From an uncultured Thermomicrobiaceae bacterium (GTDB taxonomy: Bacteria; Chloroflexota; Chloroflexia; Thermomicrobiales; Thermomicrobiaceae), in assembly GCA_938082375.1 (NCBI GenBank), contig CALKCJ010000014.1:1-47564 (forward strand): a DNA stretch of 47,564 bases, given 5' to 3'. This document shows, piece after piece, positions 13,548-21,677 of this stretch. The notes beneath the pieces are model-generated. The model was not told the DNA's origin. It worked only from the letters and a program-made list of their open reading frames with translations, and made no database searches. The position numbers and the translations under genes were made by a program. Within the stretch, counting starts at the first letter, position 1. Each line of letters starts with the position of its first letter.

Positions 13548-16066
13548 TCTTCTTGCAGGGCTCCTCGGCCTTGGTCTGACGATTCACAACCCGCATCGCC
13601 CTGCTGGCCGTCGGCCGGTTGAGTATGCCCATCCCGCTCGTCTTTTCGAGCGCCGAAGTCACGTAGGCGCTCGGCGTAGGCCCGGAGGCGGTCTGACACC
13701 AGGCGATGCACCGTGCCTTCAGGGTACTGGCCGTCCGGCCCGCGCTGGCCGGCCGGCACGCCGGTCAGAATCTCGATCCCCTCGTCGACGGTGTGCACGG
13801 CCCAGATATGAAACCGCCCTTGCCTGACCGCCTCGACGACCTCGTCCTTCAGCATCAGGTGCTGGACATTGGCCGCCGGGATGATCACGCCCTGCTCGCC
13901 GGTCAACCCTTTGACTTTGCAGACCGCATAGAAGCCCTCGATCTTCTCGTTGACGCCGCCGACCGCCTGGATCTCCCCGTGCTGGTTGACCGAGCCAGTG
14001 ACCGCGATCCCCTGCTTGAGCTCCAGCCCGGAGAGCGCGGAGAGCAGGGCGTACAGTTCCGTTGAAGACGCTGAGTCGCCTTCGACCTCCTCGTAGGCCT
14101 GTTCGAACGTGATCGAGGCGCTGACGGACAGGGGGAAGTCCTGGGCGTAGGCTCCGGCGAGATAGTTCGAAAGGATGAGAAACCCCTTCGAGTGGATCGG
14201 CCCCGAGAGCGCAATCTCTCGCTCGATACTGATCAAGGCGCCACGGCCGAGCGAGGCGCGCGCGGTCACCCGCGTTGGTCGGCCAAAGGCGTAGTCGCCG
14301 AGCTGGATGTACGACAGGCCGTTGATCTGCCCGACTCGTTTCCCCTCGGTTTGGATCTGGAGCGTCCCCTCGGCGATCAGCTCGCGGATGCGTTCTTCGA
14401 CAAGGTTGGAGCGGTACTCCTTTTGCTCGATGGCGTGCTCGACGTCCTCGGCGATGACCACATCGCGGTTCGCCTTTCCAGCCCAGTAACTGGCCTCCGC
14501 CACCAGGTTGCCGATCTCCAGGAGCTGGAGCGAGAGCTTGCGCTGATGCTCGACAATTCGAGCGCCGTACTCGATCACGCGCGCGACCGCTCCCCGATCG
14601 AAGTGTCGCAGCCCACTGTCCCGAACACACCGGCTGATGAACGCCGCGTAGTCCAGCGCGTGCTGCTCGTCCCAGTCCATATCCGGAGAGAAGTCGGCCC
14701 GCACGCGGAACAGCTCTTTGAAGTCTTCGTCCAGTGCGGAGATCAGATAGTAGAGGAGCGGTGTACCGATCAGCACCACCTTGACATCGAGCGTGATGGG
14801 CTGCGGGCGCAGCGCTGCGGTCGGCACCGGGCTCAACAACTGGGCACCAAGATTGTCGATGACAATCTCCCGAGTGAGCAGTACTCGCTTAAGCCCGTCC
14901 CAGGAGAAGGGGTTCCGCAGCACATCGGAGAGGTTAAGGACGAGGAATCCACCATTTGCCCGGTGCAGGGCGCCGGGGCGGATCTGGCTGAAGTCGGTGA
15001 CCATCGCGCCGAAGGCGGCACGGTAATCGATGCGGCCCAACAAGTTATAGTACGTGGGGTTGCGCTCGAAGATCACCGGCGCGCCCTCGCGCTTACTGTT
15101 GTCGACGAGCACGTTCACACGGTAGCGCGCCAGGTGCTCCTGCTGTTGCAGCACCTGGAGCTGCGCGATCGGGGCGGGAACGTTGACCACCTGAGGCGGG
15201 AAGAAGTCGTGGAGGTGGTCTGGGAGATCCTCACGGACTTCCTCCAGGTACGCGAGGACTCCCGGCAAGTTGGCATAGCGCTCGCGAAGGTCGTCGAAGA
15301 GTGAGCCGACGGCAAACAGTGCCACCTCGCGGTCGAGCTGGCGCAGCCGCTCAGCAGTCTGTTTCTCCAGTCGCCGCACTTCACGCAGGGTATCGCCGAT
15401 CCGCTCCTGGATCTCCTGGCTCTTGCGCTCCAGATCCTCGCGCACCGGCTCCGGAAGGAGCTCGAACGCCTCCGGCGCGATCGGCCGTCCTTGCACGAGC
15501 GGTACACTGATCACGCCGGCCGGGGTGGCCTGGAGCGCGAACCCGCGCTGCTGCGCGAACTCCTGAACCGCCGACCAGAGTTCTTCGCGTTGCCGTTCGA
15601 GCATCTCCAGGATCTCCCGGCGACGGCGATCATACTCCTCGCTCTCGAAGGCGCGGGGGATCGCCTGCTGAGCCGCCCGGACAAACTCGTCCATATCTCT
15701 CGCGAGCTGCGCCCCCTGACCGGCCGGCAGCGCGATCGCGACGGGCTGCTCGGGATCCTTGAAGTTATGAACGTAGACCCAATCGGACGGGGTCGGCCGC
15801 TGCCGGGCATAGCGCTCCAGATATCGCCGAACGGTGCTCTCGCGACCCGATCCCGGCCGCCCGGCAACGTAGAGGTTGTAGCCGTCGGTCGGGATCTCCA
15901 GCCCGAACTCGAGCGCGCTCAGCGCCCGTGGCTGCCCGATGGTGCCCTCCAGCGGCTCGACCTCTGCTGTCGTCCGGAAGGGCAAGCGCTCTGGGTCGAG
16001 CTGGCGGCGCAATTGCTCCGGCGCCAGCTCCAGGTGCGTTATCGCACGCTCGACTGTCTCCGACAT
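13529..16066 (-). CDS. Lon-like ATP-dependent protease (LonB/YcbZ type)
   Basis: GGGGG lies 5 nt before the ATG. The N-terminal part has an AAA-type P-loop region in which Arg takes the place of the usual Lys (AGRPGSGRES, about residue 70). A long helical insert follows (150-310), then the second AAA part (HRANGGFLVLNLSD, DVKVVLIG). The C-terminal S16 protease domain carries the catalytic Ser in EGDSASSTELYALLSAL and the catalytic Lys in GGVNEKIEGFY. Proteases of this group lack the classical Lon N-terminal domain and degrade misfolded or regulatory proteins in the cytoplasm. The tail after GVPAGQRG is polar and probably disordered. The domain order matches PF13654-type proteins. Confidence 0.9.
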   Translation of the reverse strand: MSETVERAITHLELAPEQLRRQLDPERLPFRTTAEVEPLEGTIGQPRALSALEFGLEIPTDGYNLYVAGRPGSGRESTVRRYLERYARQRPTPSDWVYVHNFKDPEQPVAIALPAGQGAQLARDMDEFVRAAQQAIPRAFESEEYDRRRREILEMLERQREELWSAVQEFAQQRGFALQATPAGVISVPLVQGRPIAPEAFELLPEPVREDLERKSQEIQERIGDTLREVRRLEKQTAERLRQLDREVALFAVGSLFDDLRERYANLPGVLAYLEEVREDLPDHLHDFFPPQVVNVPAPIAQLQVLQQQEHLARYRVNVLVDNSKREGAPVIFERNPTYYNLLGRIDYRAAFGAMVTDFSQIRPGALHRANGGFLVLNLSDVLRNPFSWDGLKRVLLTREIVIDNLGAQLLSPVPTAALRPQPITLDVKVVLIGTPLLYYLISALDEDFKELFRVRADFSPDMDWDEQHALDYAAFISRCVRDSGLRHFDRGAVARVIEYGARIVEHQRKLSLQLLEIGNLVAEASYWAGKANRDVVIAEDVEHAIEQKEYRSNLVEERIRELIAEGTLQIQTEGKRVGQINGLSYIQLGDYAFGRPTRVTARASLGRGALISIEREIALSGPIHSKGFLILSNYLAGAYAQDFPLSVSASITFEQAYEEVEGDSASSTELYALLSALSGLELKQGIAVTGSVNQHGEIQAVGGVNEKIEGFYAVCKVKGLTGEQGVIIPAANVQHLMLKDEVVEAVRQGRFHIWAVHTVDEGIEILTGVPAGQRGPDGQYPEGTVHRLVSDRLRAYAERLRDFGARKDERDGHTQPADGQQGDAGCESSDQGRGALQEDQPRLR

Positions 16067-16085
16067 ACATCCCCCTTTGGCATAC

Positions 16086-16592
16086 TCAACCCAGAACCGG
16101 CGCGAGCATGAGGTTCACCAGGATGAAGCCACCCCAGGAGATCGCGGCGACCACCAGCGTGCGGGCCGTGGTCAGGTCGAGTGCTGCGCGCAAGGCAATG
16201 ACCGTGGCCAGCACCACCCAAACGAAGACTAGCGGCCCCAGCACGAGAAGCACCGGAGGGAAAACTCCGCCCAGCGCTAGCAAGAGCACAGGGGTCTGCG
16301 CGAAGCCGAGCGTGCGCACGAGCTCGCCGATGGTGGCCGAGGTCTCGGGGCCGGGCAAGGCTTTCGTCCCTATTGAATAGGCGATGACCACAAAGAGCGT
16401 CCATGAGATGAACGCTGTCGCTGCTTGGGTGTACACACCGGCCAGCCCGATAGCGGGCAGAACCGCGACGCCGCTCGCCAGCGACACCAGCACGACGACG
16501 AGCAACGCCGGTACTGTCGCGCCGTACTCGTGCTCCAGTTCCTCGTAGATCGCCGGGTCGAGCCTGGCCGCCCCGATCATCCAGCGCAGCAC
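16086..16592 (-). CDS. Yip1-family integral membrane protein
   Basis: A GTG start at 16592 follows GGAGGGAG. The 168-aa protein has a short polar N-terminus and about five hydrophobic helices (for example VPALLVVVLVSLASGVAVLP and PPVLLVLGPLVFVWVVLATV), the pattern of bacterial Yip1/DUF1282 proteins. The role of bacterial members is unknown. It lies between the Lon-like and resolvase-fold genes on the same strand, 19 nt before the Lon start. Confidence 0.7.
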   Translation of the reverse strand: MLRWMIGAARLDPAIYEELEHEYGATVPALLVVVLVSLASGVAVLPAIGLAGVYTQAATAFISWTLFVVIAYSIGTKALPGPETSATIGELVRTLGFAQTPVLLLALGGVFPPVLLVLGPLVFVWVVLATVIALRAALDLTTARTLVVAAISWGGFILVNLMLAPVLG

Positions 16593-16619
16593 ACCTGCTC
16601 CCTCCCCAGTGGGCCGCTC

Positions 16620-16997
16620 TCAGTCCTGGCGCGGCCAACCGTACTCCTTGACGACCCACACGTACGGCTCCGGAACCTCGAGGAACTCGACCCGGAGCCC
16701 GAGTACCCGTGCCTCCCAGAGAAACCGTGCCAGCCGGTCGGGATCCACGTAGAGCCGGTCCGGTGAAGCGGCGACGACCACGTCGAACTCTTTGTGCCAC
16801 ATCGCGGTCCGCAGCCGCTTCAGCTCGGGCCGGCTTTCCGGCAGCTCTGGCAACACCTCGCGAAAGACTGCAGTCACCTGGTAGCTGGTGGCAGCGGCGT
16901 AGTCGCGACAGCGCTGCTCCTGCTGTGCGAGTTCGGTCTGAGGGTCGCTCTTCTTCTGCAGCCGGGTGCCGAGGAAGAGCGCTGCGCGTTCGGGCAT
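16620..16997 (-). CDS. Resolvase-fold protein lacking the catalytic serine
   Basis: The 125-aa chain follows the serine-recombinase N-terminal domain: ELAQQEQRCRDYAAATSYQV matches the Q-x3-C-x2-YA pattern. Next come RPELKRLRTAMWHKEFDVVV, ASPDRLYVDPDRLARFL and VEFLEVPEP. Where the family has R-V-S with the nucleophilic Ser, this protein has TRLQKK, so the nucleophile seems absent. The C-terminal DNA-binding domain is also missing. The ATG at 16997 is chosen because GGAGG lies 8 nt upstream. It may have become a non-catalytic protein, perhaps a regulator; that is inference. Confidence 0.65.
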   Translation of the reverse strand: MPERAALFLGTRLQKKSDPQTELAQQEQRCRDYAAATSYQVTAVFREVLPELPESRPELKRLRTAMWHKEFDVVVAASPDRLYVDPDRLARFLWEARVLGLRVEFLEVPEPYVWVVKEYGWPRQD

Positions 16998-17209
16998 GGC
17001 GAAACCCTCCGCTCTCCAGCTCCGCCGACGCCATTCTGCCACGACGGTGACTGTTCGGCGATTCCGTTTCCGCACGAAGCGAGAGACTGGCTCCACCCTC
17101 ACTGTTTGCGGTGTGGATCTTGAGCGGGAGGTCACGCCACCGTATCATAGCCCGGCAATTCAACCGAGCTGGATCAGGGTGACGTTCAGCCAGAACCAGA
17201 GGAGGCTCC

Positions 17210-17602
17210 ATGAAAGTCGTTCGACGCGGCGAGCAGCCGGTCCAGCGCGGCACGACGTTCACTGGCGAGGTCACGCTCGAGCGGATGCTCGAGGCGCAGC
17301 AGCCCGGCGGCGTCACCGTGGCGCGGGTCACTTTCCGCGACGGCGCTCGCACCCACTGGCACACCCACCCGGGCGAGCAGGTGCTGGTGATCCTCCAAGG
17401 GCGCGGGATCGTCGGCAACGAGACCGAGCAGGCCGAGGTGGAGCCAGGTGACCTGGTCTATACCCCGCCGGGCGAGAAGCACTGGCACGGTGCAGCGCCC
17501 GGCCAGACGATGGTGCACCTGAGCATCACTACCGCCGGCCCGGCCGAGTGGTACGGGCCGGTGGAGCGGCCACCAGTCGGCACGGCTCCGGATCAGGACT
17601 GA
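17210..17602 (+). CDS. Cupin-domain protein
   Basis: AGAGGAGG precedes the ATG. The 130-aa chain is a single cupin barrel. Motif 1 is THWHTHPGEQVLVILQGRG, with the metal-binding His and Glu; motif 2 is PGDLVYTPPGEKHWHGAAPG, with the third His. Small cupins of this type are often annotated as carboxymuconolactone-associated or quercetinase-like proteins, but the substrate cannot be read from sequence. The SnoaL-like gene begins 22 nt later, so the two probably form an operon. Confidence 0.85.
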   Translation: MKVVRRGEQPVQRGTTFTGEVTLERMLEAQQPGGVTVARVTFRDGARTHWHTHPGEQVLVILQGRGIVGNETEQAEVEPGDLVYTPPGEKHWHGAAPGQTMVHLSITTAGPAEWYGPVERPPVGTAPDQD

Positions 17603-17624
17603 GCAGAACCGAGGGGAGCGAGCG

Positions 17625-18017
17625 ATGCACGAGATGGCGTACCGAGACCCATTGACAGGCTCCACCCTGGAGGCGGTCGAGCGCTTCAACCAGGCCTTCA
17701 ACCGCCACGATGTCGATGCGGTGATGGCCACCATGACCGAGGACTGCGTCTTCGAGAACACCTTCCCGCTACCGGACGGCGAGCGGTACGAGGGCCAGGC
17801 CGCCGTCCGCGCCTTCTGGGAGGCGTTCTTCGGCTCCTCTCCGAACGCGGTCTTCGAAATCGAGGAGGTGTTCGCTGCCGGCGACCGCTGTGTCGTTCGC
17901 TGGCTGTACCGCTGGGCCACGGACGCCGAGGGCAAGCCCGGGCACGTCCGCGGCATCGACGTCTTCCGCGTCCGTAATGGCAAAGTCGCTGAGAAGCTCT
18001 CGTACGTAAAGGGCTAG
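17625..18017 (+). CDS. SnoaL-like (NTF2-fold) protein
   Basis: The 130-aa protein fits the NTF2/SnoaL polyketide-cyclase-like fold: AVERFNQAFNRHDVDAVMAT, DCVFENTFP, YEGQAAVRAFWEAFF, and RGIDVFRVRNGKVAEKLSY at the end. Members are small enzymes or binding proteins with a deep pocket; this one has no assigned substrate. GGGGAG precedes the start. It shares an operon with the cupin gene. Confidence 0.85.
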   Translation: MHEMAYRDPLTGSTLEAVERFNQAFNRHDVDAVMATMTEDCVFENTFPLPDGERYEGQAAVRAFWEAFFGSSPNAVFEIEEVFAAGDRCVVRWLYRWATDAEGKPGHVRGIDVFRVRNGKVAEKLSYVKG

Positions 18018-18022
18018 AAAGT

Positions 18023-18050
18023 TTCATAAATGACCGGCTTGTGCTACAAT
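18023..18050 (+). promoter_or_regulatory. Candidate promoter with TACAAT box
   Basis: TTCATA (18023-18028), a 16-bp spacer and TACAAT (18045-18050), with TGTGC just before the -10 acting as an extended -10. It stands in AT-rich DNA directly upstream of the ACR3-like pseudogene. Predicted transcription would start at about 18057, on or next to the first ATG. Confidence 0.55.
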
Positions 18051-18056
18051 GTCTGA

Positions 18057-19121
18057 ATGGGGAGTAGAAGATATGGCCCGACGGGAAGAACTTGCCTAGC
18101 TTCAGTGCTATTTATGAGACTACTTCGAGTAGTAATGCCAAGAGAATGGCTAGAAAAATATCAAGTATGGGCATACGCCGTGGCCATGGTTGTCGGGGCG
18201 GGGCTCGGATTGTACTACCCAACCTTAGGTGAAAACCTTGAGTCTTTGGCCTCTTTCGTACTTGCACTCTTGCTTTACAGCATGTTTTCTCAGATCCCAT
18301 TCCCCCATCTACGCAAAGCGTTTGCGAACCGGCGTTTTGCTGCCGCTTTGCTGACGGCAAATTTCATCGTTGTTCCACTACTTGTCCGGTGGTTGTCGCG
18401 CTTGTTGCCGGAGCAACCGCCTTTGTTACTTGGAGTGTACTTCGTTCTGCTTACGCCCTGCATTGACTACGTTATCGTCCTTACCCACCTCGGGCGTGGA
18501 AACGCAGGGCTTCTTCTTGCCTCCACGCCTTTGCTGCTTCTCGCTTAGATGCTTCTTCTGCCCGTGTATCTGTGGCTTTTCTTGGGGGCAGGCCGCACAG
18601 ATCATGAGCGCAGGTCCGTTCTTAGAAGTATTTCTCCTGCTCATCGTCTTGCCTCTGGGGCTGGCTTTGGCAACCGAGTGCTGGGCTAAGCGCCAACGCA
18701 GCGGCGCGGTCTGGCTTGAAGCAACGGCATGGCTCCCCGTCCGTTGATGGCGCTCACCTCGCTTCTCGTCGTGGCCTCCCAAATCGGCAGAATCGAGCAG
18801 TACGTCCCAGTGGTGATCCGAGCCGTGCCAATCTATGTGACCTTTATGATCCTCACGCCCCTCCTCGCCCGCCTGACCGTCTGCGCGTTTCGCTTGGACA
18901 CACAGACTGGGAGGGCATTGATTTTTAGTGCGGGGACGCGCAATTCGTTGGTCGTACTTCCCCTTGCACTGGCCTTGCCCGCCGATTGGATTGTGGTTCC
19001 TGCGGTCATTGTGGCCCAAACCCTGGTGGAACTGATCGGCGAGTTGTTTTACATACGGCTGGTGCCATCGGTGATTTTCCGAGAGGATAGACACTGTGAC
19101 GCAGCTTTGGCGGAACGCTGA
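18057..19121 (+). pseudogene. Broken ACR3/arsenite-permease-like transporter (copy 1)
   Basis: The first frame (18057-18548) aligns with the N-terminal part of the intact paralogue at 21678: EKYQVWAYAVAMVVGAG, then TPCIDYVIVLTHLGRGNAG. It stops at a TAG (18546-18548), while homology continues in the same frame (LLLPVYLWLFLGAG), shifts near 18590 (MSAGPFLEVFLLLIVLPLG) and shifts again near 18745 (ALTSLLVVASQIG to RNSLVVLPLALALP). One nonsense codon and two frameshifts make it a pseudogene. Intact members belong to the bile-acid/arsenite permease superfamily and would export arsenite or a similar ion. Base composition is clearly lower in GC than the neighbours, which suggests acquisition by transfer. 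The start among the ATGs at 18057, 18114 and 18135 is uncertain. Confidence 0.85.
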
Positions 19122-19129
19122 TGGTCAAC

Positions 19130-19189
19130 GCATAACAACGGGTTGTGGCCGACACGCTTCGCTGCGCTCCGCGTGCGGCTGAAGTGCAT
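19130..19189 (+). repeat. attC-like hairpin (degenerate integron recombination site?)
   Basis: Eight nt after the pseudogene stop lies ATAACAAC. A hairpin follows, of GCCGACACGC (19148-19157) and GCGTGCGGC (19171-19179), with one unpaired A and a 13-nt loop starting TTCGC. Extrahelical bases and the TAACAA/GCCGAC/CTTCGC order are seen in attC sites of integron cassettes. The matching right-hand simple site (GTTRRRY) is not found, so the site is incomplete or the resemblance is partial. Confidence 0.4.
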
Positions 19190-19225
19190 CTCGTCGGACA
19201 GACCGCTGTAGAAATCGCAGCTTCC

Positions 19226-19304
19226 GGCTCATGTCAACGTGAGGGTGAAAATCCCTTCTCGCTTGGGATTGGGAGCCATTTTCACCTCGCAACCTACATG
19301 AGCC
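19226..19304. repeat. 79-bp imperfect palindrome
   Basis: GGCTCATGT (19226-19234) and ACATGAGCC (19296-19304) are perfect complements. Inside them GGTGAAAAT pairs with ATTTTCACC, and AATCCC pairs with GGGATT at the tip. The shape suggests a small non-autonomous mobile element or a structured RNA. No coding frame runs through it. Confidence 0.65.
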
Positions 19305-19399
19305 TCTCAGCCATATGTTGAGTGCTCTGCCGCATTGGAAACCTGGGGTTGTCGAAGCGATCTCATCAATTCGATGTAACTGGTCTCTTACTTTCGATT

Positions 19400-19468
19400 C
19401 CCCTCCCCCAGTGGGACAGGGGGGTTAGGGGCGAGGGCTCCATCCAGCCCTCTCCCATAGGGAGAGGG
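19400..19468. repeat. REP-like GC-rich intergenic repeat
   Basis: CCCCTCCCCC and AGGGGGGTTAGGGG are followed by the inverted repeat CCCTCTCCC-ATA-GGGAGAGGG (19448-19468). Sequence of this kind is a common dispersed intergenic element in high-GC bacteria. It may act as a terminator or be a passive repeat. Confidence 0.55.
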
Positions 19469-19652
19469 ATTTATGAGGCCGCTTCTCGTACCTGGAGCTG
19501 ACCATGCGGACAGCAGGTCGACCGTGCATGATACGAGAACAGGCAGCTCGGGCCCGGGAGCGTGAGGCCAGCATGCTTGCCTCCAGCGCCTGCATGGTGT
19601 TCACTTCGGACAATACGGCCAACGGCCAGGAGTCACGCACGCGAGGTCAGGG

Positions 19653-20255
19653 ATGAGCGCAGCCAGGCAAGAGGCGCTTTCGACGCCCACAGCCCGTCAA
19701 CCGGCACGACTGATGACCGCCGAGGAGTTCTGGGAGCTGCCCGAGCAGCCGGGCGTGCGCTACGAGCTGGTGAAAGGAGTGCCGGTCGAGGTGCCGGGTG
19801 CGGGGGCGTTGCATAACCTGATCGCGGCGCTGGTCTATCGGCTGATCCACGAATTCGCGAGAACGCGGAATCTCGGCCTAGTGTTCACCGATGGACTAGC
19901 CTACATCCTTGGCCGTAATCCCGATACCGTGCGCATCCCCGACGCATCATTCGTCTCGCGCGAGCGCATCCCCGAGAGCGGCATTCCTGAGGGCTTCTGG
20001 CCAGGCGCTCCTGACCTAGCGGTGGAAATCGTCTCGCCGAACGACCGGGCCGAGGACGTGCACGACAAAGTGCGCGACTACCTGGCCGCTGGCGCCCGGC
20101 TGGTCTGGGTGCTCTGGCCCAAGAGCCGCTCGCTCACCGTCTACACCCCTGATGGCCAGGCGCGCGAGCTCGGTCCCGAGCAGGAGCTGGACGGGGGCGA
20201 CGTGCTCCCCGGTTTCCGCGTACCGGTGGCGTCGCTCTTCGCGGTCGAGCCCTGA
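19653..20255 (+). CDS. Uma2-family putative endonuclease (copy 1)
   Basis: The 200-aa protein has the Uma2/DUF820 layout: MTAEEFWELPEQPGVRYELV at the N-terminus, GALHNLIAALVYRLIHEF, the PD motif in RIPDASFVS, then PDLAVEIVSPNDRAEDVHDK with the PD-(D/E)xK-type Glu and the Lys further on. The end is the usual YTPDG...LPGFRVPVASLF. The fold is that of restriction-type nucleases, but function in these expanded families is unproven. GAGG lies 6 nt before the ATG; an ATG at 19713 is an alternative start. It differs clearly from the two tandem Uma2 genes at 40.4-41.7 kb. Confidence 0.85.
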   Translation: MSAARQEALSTPTARQPARLMTAEEFWELPEQPGVRYELVKGVPVEVPGAGALHNLIAALVYRLIHEFARTRNLGLVFTDGLAYILGRNPDTVRIPDASFVSRERIPESGIPEGFWPGAPDLAVEIVSPNDRAEDVHDKVRDYLAAGARLVWVLWPKSRSLTVYTPDGQARELGPEQELDGGDVLPGFRVPVASLFAVEP

Positions 20256-20258
20256 ACC

Positions 20259-20875
20259 TCATCCCAGGCTGATCGCACTTACGCCGGCCAGCACCGTCCC
20301 CACACCGGCGAGCTGCACCGGCCGTAGCCGCTCCCCGAGCACGAAGCGGGCCAGCAGTACCGTGCTTACCGGGTAGAGCGAGCCCGGCAACCCGATGACA
20401 CCCAGCGCGCCGAAGCCCGAGGCGATGCCGAAGAGGAGATTCGACCCGGCATCCAGCGTCCCTGCGGTGACGATCAACATGGTCGTGACCCGCCACGGAA
20501 CCAGTTGAGGGCTCTTATCCCCAGTCCCCGGCTCCACGGCAGCCGGCTCCGGTAGCTCGAGAGGCCGCCGAGCACCGGGAGCGCGACAGAGCAGCTGGCG
20601 GAGCGCCAGCCCGCTGGCCAGCGCTGTAACGACGGACAGGCGCAGCACGAGCACCGCCCAGCCTGGATGAACCGCGCTGGCCGCGTGCAGTCCGACCAGC
20701 GCGCTCCCGATCCCTGCCGCGGCCAGCAGCCCGAGCCCAGCAGCCACCCATCTGGGCTGCCCGCCCGATGGTTCCGAGGGCGCCGACGCCGCCGCTGCTA
20801 CGCCGAGCAGGCTCAGCGCCATCCCGATGAGCTGCAGCCAGGACAGCCGGTCACCTAGTGCGAGGCCGACGAGGT
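20259..20875 (-). pseudogene. 5'-truncated EamA/DMT-family transporter
   Basis: From the C-terminus back, the sequence is a normal second EamA domain (AGTLDAGSNLLFGIASGFG, LYPVSTVLLARFVLGERL). It joins the last helix of the first domain (LGDRLSWLQLIGMALSLLGV). Upstream of about 20875 homology stops abruptly and the frame runs into unrelated sequence, so the first three or four helices are gone and no start codon is evident. An intact protein would be a ten-helix metabolite exporter. The break marks the edge of the unassigned stretch 20876-21660. Confidence 0.75.
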
Positions 20876-21660
20876 TCCTATGACTGCGCTGATGTCGAAT
20901 CGATACCGGGGAACCTGCCTCGTGTCGAGTTGGTGTGGAACGTGAGCATGGGAAAAGTTGTGGAGAGACATTGCCTCCCCCACGCGTGATCGCCTGGAAC
21001 TGGTGGGCGCGGTCTCTCTTTGGCGCCGTCGACCAACGACCTGGGAAGCTTTGCCCAGCGTGGAGGTCACTCGTCACCGAAGCAATGCCGTCCGCCCTCG
21101 TTGGCCGCATCGATGAGTCTGACCATACCAAGCCCACACCTTAGCTGGCTCGGTAGATTGATGAATAGTTCGCGATTGGAGTCTACTCTGGTCACCTTGC
21201 GAGCCGGCCACAGCTGGGTTTGCAGCGCGGAGCTGAAGAGCGTAGCCAGTGGATCACCAGAAGGTCGGCGGGTGAACGCAGCCGGTGCCCTGATACTGGA
21301 TCCCGATAATCCCAACTTGGTCTTTGCGGCACGCTGCCACGCGGGGACGGGTATGGCGCCGGGGACTCCTTCACTTCGTTCCTTGAGGACGTCGACTGTC
21401 CAGCTCAGGATGCGCCGCATCCTGAGCTGGGCAGCCTAGGGCGAGACTTCGTGGTACCCTGCCCGAAGGCACGGCTGCAGCTCCTACGAGTTCTTCGGGC
21501 AGTGCCGGCGCCGGATGGCCTGGATCGTGGCCTTCTACCAGCCAATGAGCGTTACCTGTGGTCAAGCCCAGCACCTCAAGTCCAAGATGAAACCCGTGAT
21601 TCGGATTCGAGGACAGCGGGGCTGCCCCCATCGATCCTCTTCACTGAGCGGACAGTGCGC
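20876..21660. other. Unassigned stretch between two transporter genes
   Basis: About 0.8 kb without a recognisable gene. Several short frames are open on both strands, but none has a good ribosome site or familiar motifs. The left edge coincides with the truncation of the EamA gene. A perfect 31-bp palindrome lies near 21400. The stretch may be a decayed insertion; I could not identify transposase motifs. Confidence 0.5.
21400..21430. terminator. 31-bp perfect palindrome
   Basis: CCAGCTCAGGATGCG is followed, after a single central base, by its exact reverse complement. A 15-bp GC-rich stem like this could terminate transcription in either direction, but there is no T-tract. It could also be a relic of an insertion or a protein-binding site. 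Confidence 0.5.
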
Positions 21661-21677
21661 GGAAGGTGGAGTGCGCC

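Noticed and set aside
18546-18548. TAG in the ACR3-like pseudogene as a pyrrolysine or recoding codon
   Set aside because: Two further frameshifts follow, so ordinary decay explains it.
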